A stretch of DNA of 64,000 bases, taken from NCBI GenBank assembly GCA_039090855.1, contig CM077016.1:52935936-52999935 (forward strand), read 5' to 3'. This document shows, piece by piece, positions 45,501-55,544 of this stretch. Source of the DNA: Macrothele yani (lineage: Eukaryota > Arthropoda > Arachnida > Araneae > Macrothelidae). Position 1 is the stretch's first letter; every line of letters starts with the position of its first letter. A program made the translations under genes and the position numbers. The notes under the pieces are model-generated. The model did not search any database, was not told where the DNA came from, and worked only from the letters and a program-made list of their open reading frames with translations.

Positions 45501-46220
45501 AGAAAAAAAGCAGGATACATATAGAAGATAAAATAATTTTGTAAGTGTAAATATGCACACAGAACCTTATACTGAATTATGAAATGAATTACTTTGGGAC
45601 ACAGTTTCAAATTACTTAGATGTTTATTTTCATTTTTTAACATTCACAATGTTTAAAAGAACAAGTATGACATTTTACACAAACCACAAAGAATACCCTT
45701 CCAGTCATGGGTGGAACCGGCAAGTACATCTGGCACATTCCAGTTGCATTGTTCTACTTTATTTTTTTTTATAGCGATCCCATTATGAAACTTTCAGGAT
45801 ATGTAGAAAAATAATGATTGTTAAACATATATTTTTTTCAGATTTTTTTAAAAACATATGTTTTTTAATATTTCGATTTTAAAATTGACATCAATTTTTT
45901 TTTAATAGTGCCATGTGACATATCAAATGAAAGCCCAATTCAAGATCTTTAAAATGAACCATAATTCATGACCCTAGCTTTACTAGAACCCAAGTAATTG
46001 GCAGTTAATGTTTGCTCAGATGATGAAATTTCAGGGTTTTTTTTTTTTTTTTTTTTTTTTTTTTGAAATTTCAAAAATCAATAACTTAAAAACGGATGCA
46101 TTAAAAATTCTGAAAAAAATCATGTTTGTTTATATTGATGAATACTACAATTACACCAAGTTTCATAAAAATCAAAAAATGTTGGGTTGTGAGCCTTGTT
46201 GATTTGACATGGAATGACCC
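42545..46220 (+). mobile_element. Sola-like DNA transposon, copy 1 (3.7 kb)
   Basis: GGGTCATTCCATGTGAAATC ... GATTTGACATGGAATGACCC with GAAA on both sides (42541-42544 and 46221-46224), a 4-bp duplication. The inverted repeats are long, about 430 bp (42545-42985 versus 45765-46220), including catcatctgagcaaac, gaattatggct and ttgaattgggctttcatttg blocks. The same end word and 4-bp duplication size occur in the element 50168-59647. Sola (possibly Sola2) is my best guess from the 4-bp target and transposase motifs. Confidence 0.75.
43201..45495 (+). pseudogene. Sola-like transposase, copy 1
   Basis: In order: MDASRPSTSKVSSVVYCCN (start); a cysteine pair GDKICDSCRKAI; a Lys-rich segment; KYFVSIKIDNKRQQVQKK; FCELCPKHSVLAG and CVCTIHQNVTLM (Cys-rich region); ACYFSQCNNCPGLEQL; YIVICDCENYSFVLQDAAQG with FHWNSAQATLHPIVIYY (catalytic-core start, equivalent to VLADFSENFTF in copy 2); IFFGWSSFTIQ-like SDGAASQYKNK region; WNIFATAHGK-like region; and the C-terminus NLVGLGISKYLEHWWLGCVL ... 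TTATGRVYNLT. At least four frameshifts or stops. Confidence 0.75.
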
Positions 46221-46570
46221 GAAAAGAAACAATTTAAAAGTTTTGTCCTGCGTGAGGTGAGCTTCAGCTTTTATGTATGTTTCATTCACCTCTTAGGGCT
46301 GTGGAGGTGGTTGATGGGGCCCATAATTTTGCCCGTTGGGGGTGATGTTTCGTGGTTTCGTCCCTGTGGGCTCTGTATTTGTTTATGGCACGTAGCCGTC
46401 TAAGTGTGCTGTTAAGCTTTACTATGTAAGATTTTTCTTAACCCTAATCTCCTACCTTGCTATTTCTAAAGGCTGTTTAACAATAGAAGTCAGACACAAT
46501 TTCCTTCAAATTTTCTGTACCATGAATTATATAATTATTATATTCAGTTTTATTCAACAGCCAGTATATA

Positions 46571-47793
46571 TCGGGTTGTCGGAAAAGCCATGACATATTT
46601 TGGCGGTTGGGTGGATTTGGAAGTACTAGAGGCATGCACAGCTCTGTTATTGCTATGGCATTCGACAGGCGCCAGTTCTAGATGCAGTCTAAAAGTAATA
46701 GTGAGCGATTTGGTTGATTTGCGGAGACTTGACATCAAGTTGAAGATGAAAGACCAAACTACATTTTCGCCATATTTTACTTACGTAAAGGGAAGAATCA
46801 AGCGTGTGAAAAGTTGCATAAAGTGTACAGTGATAATGCTCTACAAGAACGTCAGTGCCAGCGGTGGTTTGCCAAATTCCCTGCTGGTGATTTTGACCTC
46901 AACGATGCTACTCGGTCTGGGAGGCTCACAGAGATTGGTGACGACCAAATCAAGGCATTGATCGAGTCAAACCCACGTTACACGAAACGAGAGATTGCAG
47001 ACACATTGCGCATCCATCATTCAAGCGTTTACGACCACCTGAAGAAGCTGGGATACGTAAGCAAGCTCGATGTGTGGGTTCCTCATGAACTCAAAAAAGC
47101 TCAGTTGACGGCGCGTATAAAAACTCCGATATGCTAATTAAACGTGAGGAAAATGATCCTTTTTTGAAGCGACTGTTAACTGGTAACAAAAAGTGGATTG
47201 TGTACAACAATGTGCTGCGCAAACGGGCTTGGTCCCGACGTACTGCTTCGCCTCAAACGACATCCAAAGCAGACATTCATCAGCGGAAGGTTCTGCTCTC
47301 AGTGTAGTAGGATTTTAAAAGTGTCGTGTTTTTCGAGCTCCTACCACGGAACCAAACAATCAATTCGAATGTGTACTGTCGGCAATTGGACAGTTTGAAC
47401 GAATCCATCATCCAGAAATGTCCAGAGCTCATTCATCGTAAAGGTGTTGTGTTCCATCACAACAACGTGAGACCACACATAAGTTTGATCACCCGCCAAA
47501 AATTATTGGAGCTTGGGTGGGATGCGTTGCCAAACCCAGCATACTTGCCTGACCTTGCGCAGTCAGACTTCCACTTGTTTCGCTCTCTTCAACAGTCCTT
47601 GCATGGTCGTACAGTTTTACGCCACGAAAAACAGGCTCTTCTATGAACGAGTCATTCTGCAGCTCACTGAAAGATGGCAAAAGGTTATCGAACAAAATGG
47701 GCATTATATCATGATTGATCTTTGTTCTTTCTATCAATAAATGACCTTTGCAAAACATGGCTAAAGTACATCATGACTTTTCCGACAACCCAA
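46571..47793 (+). mobile_element. mariner (irritans-like), copy 1
   Basis: TA|TCGGGTTGTCGGAAAAGCCA and TGACTTTTCCGACAACCCAA|TA, TA at 46569-46570 and 47794-47795. 1223 bp. Near-identical ends to the copy at 61272-62541. Confidence 0.9.
46746..47722 (+). pseudogene. mariner transposase with mutated catalytic residues
   Basis: KVYSDNALQERQCQRWFAKF and HHSSVYDHLKKLGYVSKLDV (helix-turn-helix), WVPHELKKAQ, then TGNKKWIVYNN, where the usual TGDEKW first catalytic D is N. HHNNVRPHISLITRQKLLEL has the second D also changed to N. YLPDLAQSDFHLF retains the third D. Frame breaks near 46800, 47130 and 47310, and a short deletion after SLHGRTV. Doubly dead: frame and active site. It resembles the Hsmar2/irritans lineage. 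Confidence 0.88.
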
Positions 47794-47962
47794 TATTTGG
47801 AGAAAGCATTGCAACATTTTAATTATTGTGCATAAGCTTCATATATTTTTTCTGCTTTTGCAGAAATGCGATAGCCTAGCAATGTTCACTTAGGCTTAAC
47901 CTATGAACAAGGGACACTTTTTTAGTGTCTTGAGCAGTGACCATTATTCAGAGGTTTCACTG

Positions 47963-48066
47963 TATTACTATAAATAAATTTTGATTATTGTATATATATA
48001 TAGTAAGCTGTTAGAAAAAATAAAATAAGTTCTTTGGTATGTTACACATTTCTTTCTACTCTTTAG
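47963..48066. other. Derl2: Short single-copy intron end before the second Derlin exon
   Basis: Contains tatatatata and ends ttctttctactctttag, a good polypyrimidine tract and acceptor. Confidence 0.7.
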
Positions 48067-48157
48067 GTATAGCAGTGGGCCACATATACTACTTCCTTGA
48101 AGATGTTTTCCCGAACCAGCCAGGTGGCTTGAGGTTATTAAAGACCCCTCGTATATT
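48067..48157 (+). CDS. Derl2: Derlin-2 next exon
   Basis: After CTTTAG (acceptor AG at 48065-48066) the exon supplies GT to complete the split Gly codon left at 4413, then reads [20 protein letters not shown] and LRLLKTPRI, ending in TT before the donor GTAAGT at 48158 (phase 2). This is the conserved last membrane segment and [17 protein letters not shown] signature of Derlin-2. In known Derlin-2 proteins a further acidic tail (starting about KAIFDTPDEDPNY) follows. No such exon is visible between 48158 and 64000, so it should lie beyond the window. The exact frame join with the exon at 4239-4413 shows that the 43.65 kb between them is one intron. Confidence 0.93.
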
Positions 48158-48231
48158 GTAAGTTACTTAAAATAATGCTTAATGATTGACATTCTGTATT
48201 TTGCAGGTTTATTCTTTTTTTAATTGCATTA

Positions 48232-49453
48232 CACTGAAGAGCAATTGAATTAGAGATACCTGTCTAGTAACGTGTAGCACCACCTTTCCCCCTAATGACG
48301 GCGGCGATTCGTCTCGGCATGGACTCTACAAAAGACACCGGAAGCGTTGGGAAGCCATGCGGATCCACGACCCCTGAACAAACTCCCACAGTTCACGAAG
48401 ATTTGATGGAGGGGGGTCAGAGCCTCGAACATCTCTCTCGATGTCATCCCAGATGTGCTCGATGGGATTGAGGTCAGGTGACCTAGCTGGTTAAGGAAGC
48501 AAGGTCACGTCGGTGGAGTGTTCATCCAACCATTCGATACAATTCGGGAGCGATGGCACAGTGCATTGTCTTGTTGCAATATGAGGCTCCCAGTGGGATG
48601 TTGAAGACGCACAAATGGGTGCAAATGGTCGTCCAGGATATCCCTGCAATGTTGACCTGTGAGGGACAATGTCACACGTACCAGGGGTCCCGTTTCAGTT
48701 CACGTAAACAGTCCCCAGACGAGAATGCCACCCCCACCAGCTTGAAGAGTACCCTGCTGGCAAGAAGGATCCATCGCTTCATGTGGTTTGCGCAGTACTC
48801 GTATCCTGCCATCCGCATGTACCAATGTGAATCTCGACTCTATCAGTCCAGGCAACATTTTTTCACATGTCTAGGATCCAGTGGCTATGTTCCCGCGCCC
48901 ATGCCAATCTTTGCACCCTGTGATGTGCGGTCAGCAGTGGTACCATCGTGGGACGATGGCTTCTGTACCCCATAGCGAGGAGATGGTTCTGGACGGTGTG
49001 GCTGCTTACACGTTTTTGTGCACCAGCATTAAATTGCCGAGTGATTTCTTGCACTGTGGGCCATCTATCCGCTGTTACAATGCGAGCTAGCCGACGATGA
49101 TCCCGTTCATCCACACGCTGTTGTCCATGGCAGTTGGCCCTTGCAGTGATGGTTTTACCGGATTCGATGTACTCACGGTGCACCCGTGACACAGCGGCTC
49201 GTGAAAATCCCAGTGCCTGCATGACTTCCGAGATGGAGTGACCCATTTGTCGGACCCCGACAATTTGCCCACGATCAGATGCGCTTAGATCCTTCGTCTT
49301 ACCCATACTGCATCCGACTCTTACTGATTCCCGTCGCATCACTCCTTATATTGTCGGATCGCTGCATACGTCATGTCGTTTCCGTTTACAGGGCCGCCCA
49401 CAGCGCCACATTTGCATAAAGCCAGCTGTCTCTAATTCAATTGTTCTTCAGTG
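48232..49453 (-). mobile_element. Tc1-like element (1.2 kb)
   Basis: TA|CACTGAAGAGCAATTGAATT and AATTCAATTGTTCTTCAGTG|TA, TA at 48230-48231 and 49454-49455, inverted repeats about 26 bp with one mismatch. It sits only 74 bp after the second Derlin exon. Confidence 0.9.
48290..49309 (-). pseudogene. Tc1-like transposase, N-terminus readable
   Basis: Starting from MGKTKDLSASDRGQIVGVRQ (I prefer this Met over the MMRRESV upstream): MGHSISEVMQALGFSRAAVS (first helix-turn-helix), RITADRWPT-like and VQEITRQFNAGAQKRVSSHT (second helix-turn-helix), HRVQRLAWAREHSHWILDM. The catalytic half (48860 down to about 48290) is frameshifted but keeps SNCIEWLDEHSTDVTLLP-like and LTSIPSSTSGMTSREMFEAL-like stretches. 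Inactive. Confidence 0.82.
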
Positions 49454-49504
49454 TAGTATCTTATAAATGAAATTTTAAGCTCTTACACTTCTAATTTTAA
49501 TAAT

Positions 49505-50035
49505 TTGCACAGTCAAATTTCTATTTTCCGAAATTTTTCCTCCATTTTCAAACTGAAATACAAATGTTTATGGAATAAAAATGATATATAATAACAATAC
49601 TGGACAGAGGCAACATCGCAGAAAAATGAAATCACGATTACGGAAAAAATCTTTATTTCCTTTACTTCCGTTTTTGAAAGACAAAACACTGTCCCGATGC
49701 GTATTTTTGCGCGTTGGTAAATTTCTTCAACGTGTATTTTTGCGCGTTGGTAAATTTCTTCAACGTGTAGTTTTGCGCGTTGGTAAATTTCTTCAACGTG
49801 TAGTTTTGCGCGTTGGTAAATTTCTTCAACGTGTAGTTTTACGCGTTGCTACGTATTTTACGCATTTCTCGATGCATATTTTTACGCGTTGCTACGTATT
49901 TTACACATTTCTCGTTGCATAATTTTGCGCGTTGATGTGTACCTTATGCGTTTTTCGATGCATATTTTTATGCGTTGATGTGTACTTTACACGTTGGTAA
50001 AATTTCAATGCATACTAGACACGTAATTACACATT
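49505..50035 (+). repeat. Composite repeat, second copy, with ~33-bp minisatellite
   Basis: First part (49510-49700): tttatggaataaaaatgata, tggacagaggcaacatcgca, atcacgattacggaaaaaat, ctttacttccgtttttgaaa. Second part (49700-50035): four to five units of ttgcgcgttggtaaatttct plus tcaacgtgta, then diverged acgcgttgctacgtatttta units. Inverted counterpart at 474-800. Confidence 0.7.
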
Positions 50036-51059
50036 TTGGCTAACTTTGCATATGTGTACAACTTTGCAATTGTGCTTCAGCTGCAATCTCAGAAAATAAT
50101 TAATAATAATAACCCTCCAGGTTGTTTTAAACCAGGAAAGTCATCAAAGGTCAAAAATGTCGCTCGTGGGTCATTTCCATGGGAAATCAACCAATAACGA
50201 ATTAAATTGTTGCTCGACATTTTTCAATATTTTTTATATTTTGCATACAATATTCCCAATATATTAACACTTCAAAAATATATAAAAAAAAATTTATAAG
50301 TCTTTTTTTTTCTGGCGGCCATTTTTCTTCGGCTTCACATGGCGCTTTTGACCAAAATCATTGTTTACGTAAAATTTAATAACTTCTTTACTACCAGAGC
50401 TATCATGTTCAAATAAAGATCATTCTTTTTTACATGAAAAGTTCTACAGTTTTGACCAAGAATGTTTTAGCTAACTCTTGTGAAAAGATATGAAAAGGCC
50501 CTTACAAAATGTTCAATAATTTCGCTCGAATTGCTGATTTCAGGCATAATTTTTTTTTTTAAGAATGGTAAAAGTCTCATACTTCAGACTTTGTATGTTT
50601 ACATGTATCTAGTTGGACTATTAATTAACAAAATTTGAAACCTGAGACTCTCGTCCTTTTTTTTTTCTATAGACCTCCAAACATAGTCCGAACCTTAAAA
50701 GTGTCACTTTTTTAGGCCTAATATCTCAAAAGGGACAGCTCCTAAAATTCTAATATTTTTACACAGAAATGTGGTCTTAGGGGTAAACCTGCAGTAAAAA
50801 TTTCAACTTAAAGATGCAAGTAGTTTTAAGGCTGTGCTACATCAAAATAACGTAGAAATGCGACTATTTTTATTTGCGAACTTGTGAGCCCGAGTTGCTT
50901 TTAAATCATCTTAAGTATGTAAAGAAAATTATAAATGGTACAGTAACATTTTATTATTCATTGAAATAAAGAAATATTAAAAAAACACAAATAAGACAAG
51001 CAGCAAAATAAATTTACCTGATTTTGAGTGCATGGCTTACAAATGTCCATTTTACATAT

Positions 51060-51259
51060 CATCATCATCATCATTGTCAACCATTATCAATCCACTGCTG
51101 GACGAAGGTCTCCCCAAGTTTCCTCCACAACGGTCTGTCTTGTGCCAGTCTCCTCCATGTCACTCCTGCATATTTACGAATTTCATCCACCCATCTCCCA
51201 TGTGGTCTTTTTCTGGGTCTTTTCCTGTCCCAGAAAAAGACCACATGGGAGATGGGTGA
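51060..51259 (-). mobile_element. LINE 3' tail insertion with snap-back 5' junction
   Basis: ATTTTACATAT occurs at 51049-51059 and 51260-51270, an 11-bp target duplication. Between them, on the minus strand, lie a LINE-like 3' end (ccactgctggacgaaggtct; ccccaagtttcctccacaac) and a (ATG)n tail, seen on the plus strand as (CAT)n at 51060-51075. At the other end is a perfect 30-bp hairpin. The tail sequence resembles the widespread arthropod LINE 3' UTR with ...CTGCTGGACATAGGCCTCCC; clade not assigned. Confidence 0.8.
51188..51258. other. Perfect 30-bp inverted repeat with 11-base loop
   Basis: 51188-51217 (cacccatctcccatgtggtc...) is exactly reverse-complementary to 51229-51258. It marks the 5' junction of the LINE insertion, consistent with snap-back synthesis during integration. 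Confidence 0.9.
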
Positions 51260-51351
51260 ATTTTACATATATGTGTTGCTATAAACAATAACATTAACAT
51301 ATTAAATCACAATAACTATGAAAAAAAGTTACTTACAGTTCTATTGATGTT

Positions 51352-52368
51352 CTAGTTGTACTGAGAAATAAATAAATTCATTGTTTGAGAAATGTTATGA
51401 AGTGTTTCTGCGATATTGTAAGAACGGCCAGTTACTGTCGTCACGTCCATTGGAGTCAGTTTTTGTAAGATATGGCTTATGGGAACCCATGCAATGTCCT
51501 GTGGAAATGATAACTGGAATGATTTTTGTGGCCCGTGTGGATGGAAAAAGTGAATTTGCATATCATTGTTTTTCTCACTGATGTCTTGAATCTTTCCAAT
51601 CCACCATTTTTTATCATAAACACAGGCAACATAGTCATTTTTATGGAATGAAAATATTTGATGAGATGTGATTGAGGACACTAATACGTCTTCAAATTCT
51701 GATGTTTGGGATGTTTTAAAGCATCTTATTTGAGACGAATCGAGAGGAACTATTCTATGGTAATCTCTTGTGTGTGGTACTGTTTCGGCATTTGCAAATC
51801 TTGCTTTGAGTCTTGCATACTTTGATTGTACCTCATCAGTTGATACATAAATGTATGCAATGCCAGTAATTTTTTCGGAGCAATATTTATACATATCCTG
51901 TGGTGTTAAAATTTGGTCTGTATATGTCCTTTGCAAACTACTTCTTGATACTTCTCTTTTTGTAGTACCACCTATTCCATCACTAGCATTTTTGCCGTGG
52001 GATGTAGCAAAGAAATTCCATTTGGCTTCCAGTCCAAAATCATCAAAATGTTTGCAAATGTTAATGAAGTTCTTTTTATTTTTATTATATTGGCTGGCAC
52101 CACGATCACTGAAGTAAAAAATTTTCTTCACTGAAGGTGCCACTTTTTTTGTGTCGAAAATTAGATGACCCTGGAATACATGGAATGCTGCTGTGTTGTA
52201 CTCCATGTGATCACTTATAATACGAAGACTTCTGCACTTAGCAGCTTCTCTTAATTTGTAGTAATAAACGAATGGATGAACCGTGGCTTGTTGGTTAACC
52301 CAGTAATAACTCTGAATTTCATCCTGTACAGTAAAGGTGAAATTTTCTGAAAAATCTGCAAGTACCAC
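51352..52368 (-). pseudogene. Sola-like transposase C-terminal half, open frame
   Basis: An uninterrupted 338-residue frame beginning MVLADFSENFTFTVQDEIQS. Motifs: YYWVNQQATVHPFVYYYK; LRIISDHMEYNTAAFHVFQG; KIFYFSDRGASQYNKNKKNF; FGLEAKWNFFATSHGKNASD followed by GIGGTTKREVSRSSLQRTY; C-terminal DKKWWIGKIQ and MDVTTVTGRSYNI. The acidic residues in ADFSEN, YFSDRGA and the SHGKNASDGIGGT block are candidates for the catalytic site. The N-terminal half seen in copy 1 (Cys-rich region) is absent; the frame opens at the edge of the right inverted repeat, so this copy is internally deleted. Clearly homologous to 44441-45495. Confidence 0.78.
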
Positions 52369-53220
52369 ACAATCTGTCTTATTTGTGTTTTTTAAATATT
52401 TCTTTATTTCAATGAATAATAAAATGTTACTGTACTATTTATAATTTTCCTTACATATTCAAGATGATTTAAAAGCAACTCGGGCTCACAAGTTCGCAAA
52501 TAAAAATGGTCATACTTTTTACGTTGTTTTGATGTAGCACAGCCTTAAAACTACTTGCATCTTTAAGTTGAAATTTTTACTGCAGGTTTACCCCTAAGAC
52601 CACATTGCTGTGTAAAAATATTAGAATTTTAGGAGCTGTCCCTTTTGAGATATTAGGCCTAAAAAAGTGACACTTTTAAGGTTCGGACTATGTTTGGAGG
52701 TCTATAGAAAAAAAAGGACGAGAGTCTCAGGTTTCAAATTTTGTGAATTAATAGTCCAACTACAGGGTTCCCACGCCACCTGGAAAACCGGGAACTTGAA
52801 AATTGTTCCAAAAATCAGGGAAAACTCAGGGAAAATCTTGTTTTTCCGTAAAAATCAGGGAATTTCTTATCAGGGAACTGAAAAGTCAGGAAATTTTTAT
52901 TTTGCCAAAAAAATATTTTCTTTCAGACTTTTGTAGAATATATTTCTGTATTGCTCAGTTTTAAAATAATTCCGAGTTGTTTTATCCTTCGAGGCAACCC
53001 ACCCACCGATTAAAGTGCAGCTGTGCTGGGGAGTGCGTCTCTTCGCGGATTCCACCATCTCCAGATGCTCTAAACTACAAACGAACACATCAAAGCGTGA
53101 GAGAAAACCATTAATCACACACCCATTTCGCAGGCTCTTATCTGCTGCGTTCACACAGAGACAGTCACTTGTTCCTAAGTAGGTGCCCTGGTTCTCTGTG
53201 TAGACTGGGAAAAAAATTAT

Positions 53221-54886
53221 GAAAAAGCTAGTTCCTCAATTTTTTAAATAACCGACTGAAATTTTTACAGTGGGCAAGATATATGAAAATAACGTTCCAT
53301 TTTAAATTTCGCCGAAATTTCTCGGAAACTTAAGAAGTTGCGCCTTCCCCCCCCACTTTCCTTTTGCATGTTCCACTTGTCTTTTATCAAACCGTACAAA
53401 AACATTTTATTTTGCCGGATGTTGGTCATCCTAATAAATTCGCCCCCCCCCTTCAAGAACAGTGTGGATGAATGTTGCAAATTGAGGGCACCTAATTTAT
53501 TTTGAAAAAGTTCGTATCACTTACGAACTTAAAGCTTCACTTTCGTAATTCTGTAGCAGAGTTGGTATAGTTGGAAAAGTATATACCTTCAAATGTTTGA
53601 ACAGGGAAGATATGAAATAGAAAGATTCTTCAAAGAGGGTGAAAGATTAATTTTTTCATAGTACTTAAGAGTATTTTGTATGAAAAATACCATGCAATGA
53701 AGCCGGTACTATTGTATACCTACCAAATTTCCCAGATTTTACGGCCGTTTTCTAGATTCGTTGTTTTACGGCTGGAAAGAGATTTTTCTTGATTCTGTCT
53801 TATTTCTATTTCATAATGCATGAAGAAATTAATTTATAGCTATTTTGGCGATATTCCGATTACTGCAAGAGCTGGCTGGTTGCGAAAAATAGGGTAGTCC
53901 GACGCCCGGAACCATAGATTTTCACATCTGGGTCATTCCACGCAAAATCGTCAGATATTGAAATAATTTTCCACCAACACATCTCCGATTCTTACGGGTA
54001 GCTGCCTCCAAGTTATAAAAAAAAACGCTAAAAGTTTCAACTTTTTTTGTTTCTGATAGATTAGAAGATATTATTTTTTGAATTTTTGTGCATAGTGGAA
54101 CCGTTTTCCGTAAAAACGCAAATATCTCCTTTATTTAGAATAAGAAATATAAAATTCACCATTCTCTCGTAATTTTTCCTAAGGTTTCAGCTTATACATA
54201 GGGAAAAAAAATTTGCGAGAACAAAAGTTAGACGGGGTAGAAATTTTCTTGTAATCGTAAATTCTTTTTCTTGCGTTGCTGCACCTCACAAGAGTTGCAT
54301 AAATTATTCATTTCACATCTTTACCCTCACATTGCCGAAAAAAATATAAAAAATCTACCTAATTACTACTGATTTAAATCTTTGCCGTGCGTGCTCTATT
54401 GGGTTCAGGTTTGTCAGTGCAGGCGCTAAAGCTTCTGTCTCCGTTTTGGATGACGTTATTTGTGGGGAGTTACTGCAAATGACCTGAGTGAACTCCAGAC
54501 CTTTCTCGCACTTTGCCTGATCAACATCGCACAAATGTATTGCCCTTCGTAAAGATATTGTTAAGTATAAACATGCCACTCGCCACAGAATGAAAAATTA
54601 TGTTGAAAAAAAAAGTGTTAGGAGGATTTTATGAGCACACATGCACACAAAACTTCCTCTAATTGTTTCCCATACAAGTAATTTGACGTAGCGTGGAAAT
54701 TAACTGTGACCTGCGAGAAAAGTTCAGTACTAATGTTTGTGTCACAAACGTAGCCAATCAATTTTAAGACCCGGATTTTGGAAGTACTTGTATGAATTGT
54801 AGCCTCTCAGGCAAAATGGTATTCCGTATTAACTGTTAGTTTTCTCCACTTGTTGCTTCCATTATTTTTTCTTTATCCCTGCGTTT

Positions 54887-54923
<37 letters not shown>

Positions 54924-55010
54924 ATGGCATTAGGATCTGTGTGCCAGCTTATTGGTTATGAAATTTAACAGCACAATGTCTAAATATCCTATGCTGTGTT
55001 ATTTAGAAGC
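53221..55010. other. Interior of the CAGGGTTCCC element, mostly unassigned
   Basis: Includes a catacctaccaaattt-like hAT end word at about 53716, a minus-strand ATTACGATTACG-type repeat near 54180-54310, and a long T run at 54889-54917. No genes called. Confidence 0.45.
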
Positions 55011-55286
55011 AAATAGCAGAGGTGCCAACTATTACGAATTGTCCGTAATTATAACGGTTTCGACTGTCAGATTACGGAATTAGGGACAGGTTGGAAGAAT
55101 TACGGATTTCAGTGTGTTTTGGAGAATCTCAATTTTGTATCCTTTTTCGTTAAACCCTTTTAGTGCGACGCTGCCGATTTGTGGGCCTTCGATTTTGATC
55201 CGCATATTTTCCGAATCAGACTGCAGATTTCGGTGTCTCAATGATCATATCATTTATCAATCATATCGTTTTGAAATGGAATGTCC

Positions 55287-55490
55287 CGCAGTGGTCTAAG
55301 CAATGGCGTCTGATCATTCGTCTGTAAGGGGTCCGGGTTCGAATCCCGTTGAGGCATGGATGTTGTGTTTATCTTACGGCACTGGCTCTCTCCCTTCCCA
55401 GGAACCAGTGACCCTAAATTAGGGACGGGCGACTGCTTATAGCCCATTGAGTTGCTCATGGTGGTCGTTAAACCTCCAATAAAAAAAAAA
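55287..55490 (+). repeat. tRNA-derived SINE family 1, copy B (5' truncated)
   Basis: Begins inside the A-box (cgcagtggtctaagc), with B-box gggttcgaatcccgttgag and the same body and A tail as copy A. Target duplication ATGGAATGTCC / ATGGGATGTCC (55276-55286 and 55491-55501) with one change. Confidence 0.88.
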
Positions 55491-55544
55491 ATGGGATGTC
55501 CATTAATCATATCGTCAAACAGTGATATTATCGGAAGAATGGTA

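Larger units (their letters stand above)
42305..47962. mobile_element. Tigger-like non-autonomous shell with two nested elements
   Basis: TA|CAGTGAAACCTCTATTAATG (TA 42303-42304) and CATTATTCAGAGGTTTCACTG|TA (TA 47963-47964) are inverted repeats at the two ends. Removing the Sola-like element (42545-46220) and the mariner (46571-47793) leaves about 750 bp without coding capacity. CAGTGAAACCTC ends and TA target resemble Tigger/pogo MITEs. Its right end is 104 bp from the second Derlin exon. Confidence 0.72.
4414..48066 (+). other. Derl2: Derlin-2 intron, about 43.7 kb
   Basis: Bounded by donor GTGAGT at 4414 and acceptor CTTTAG ending at 48066. Its content is almost entirely transposons and tandem repeats, described separately. 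I see no other host exon inside it on either strand. The last 104 bases before the acceptor (47963-48066) are single-copy-looking AT-rich sequence with a pyrimidine-rich end (ttctttctactctttag). Confidence 0.85.

Noticed and set aside
51024..51291. Three overlapping open frames with a His/Ile/Ser repeat
   Set aside because: They translate the (CAT)n tail of a LINE insertion and its hairpin.
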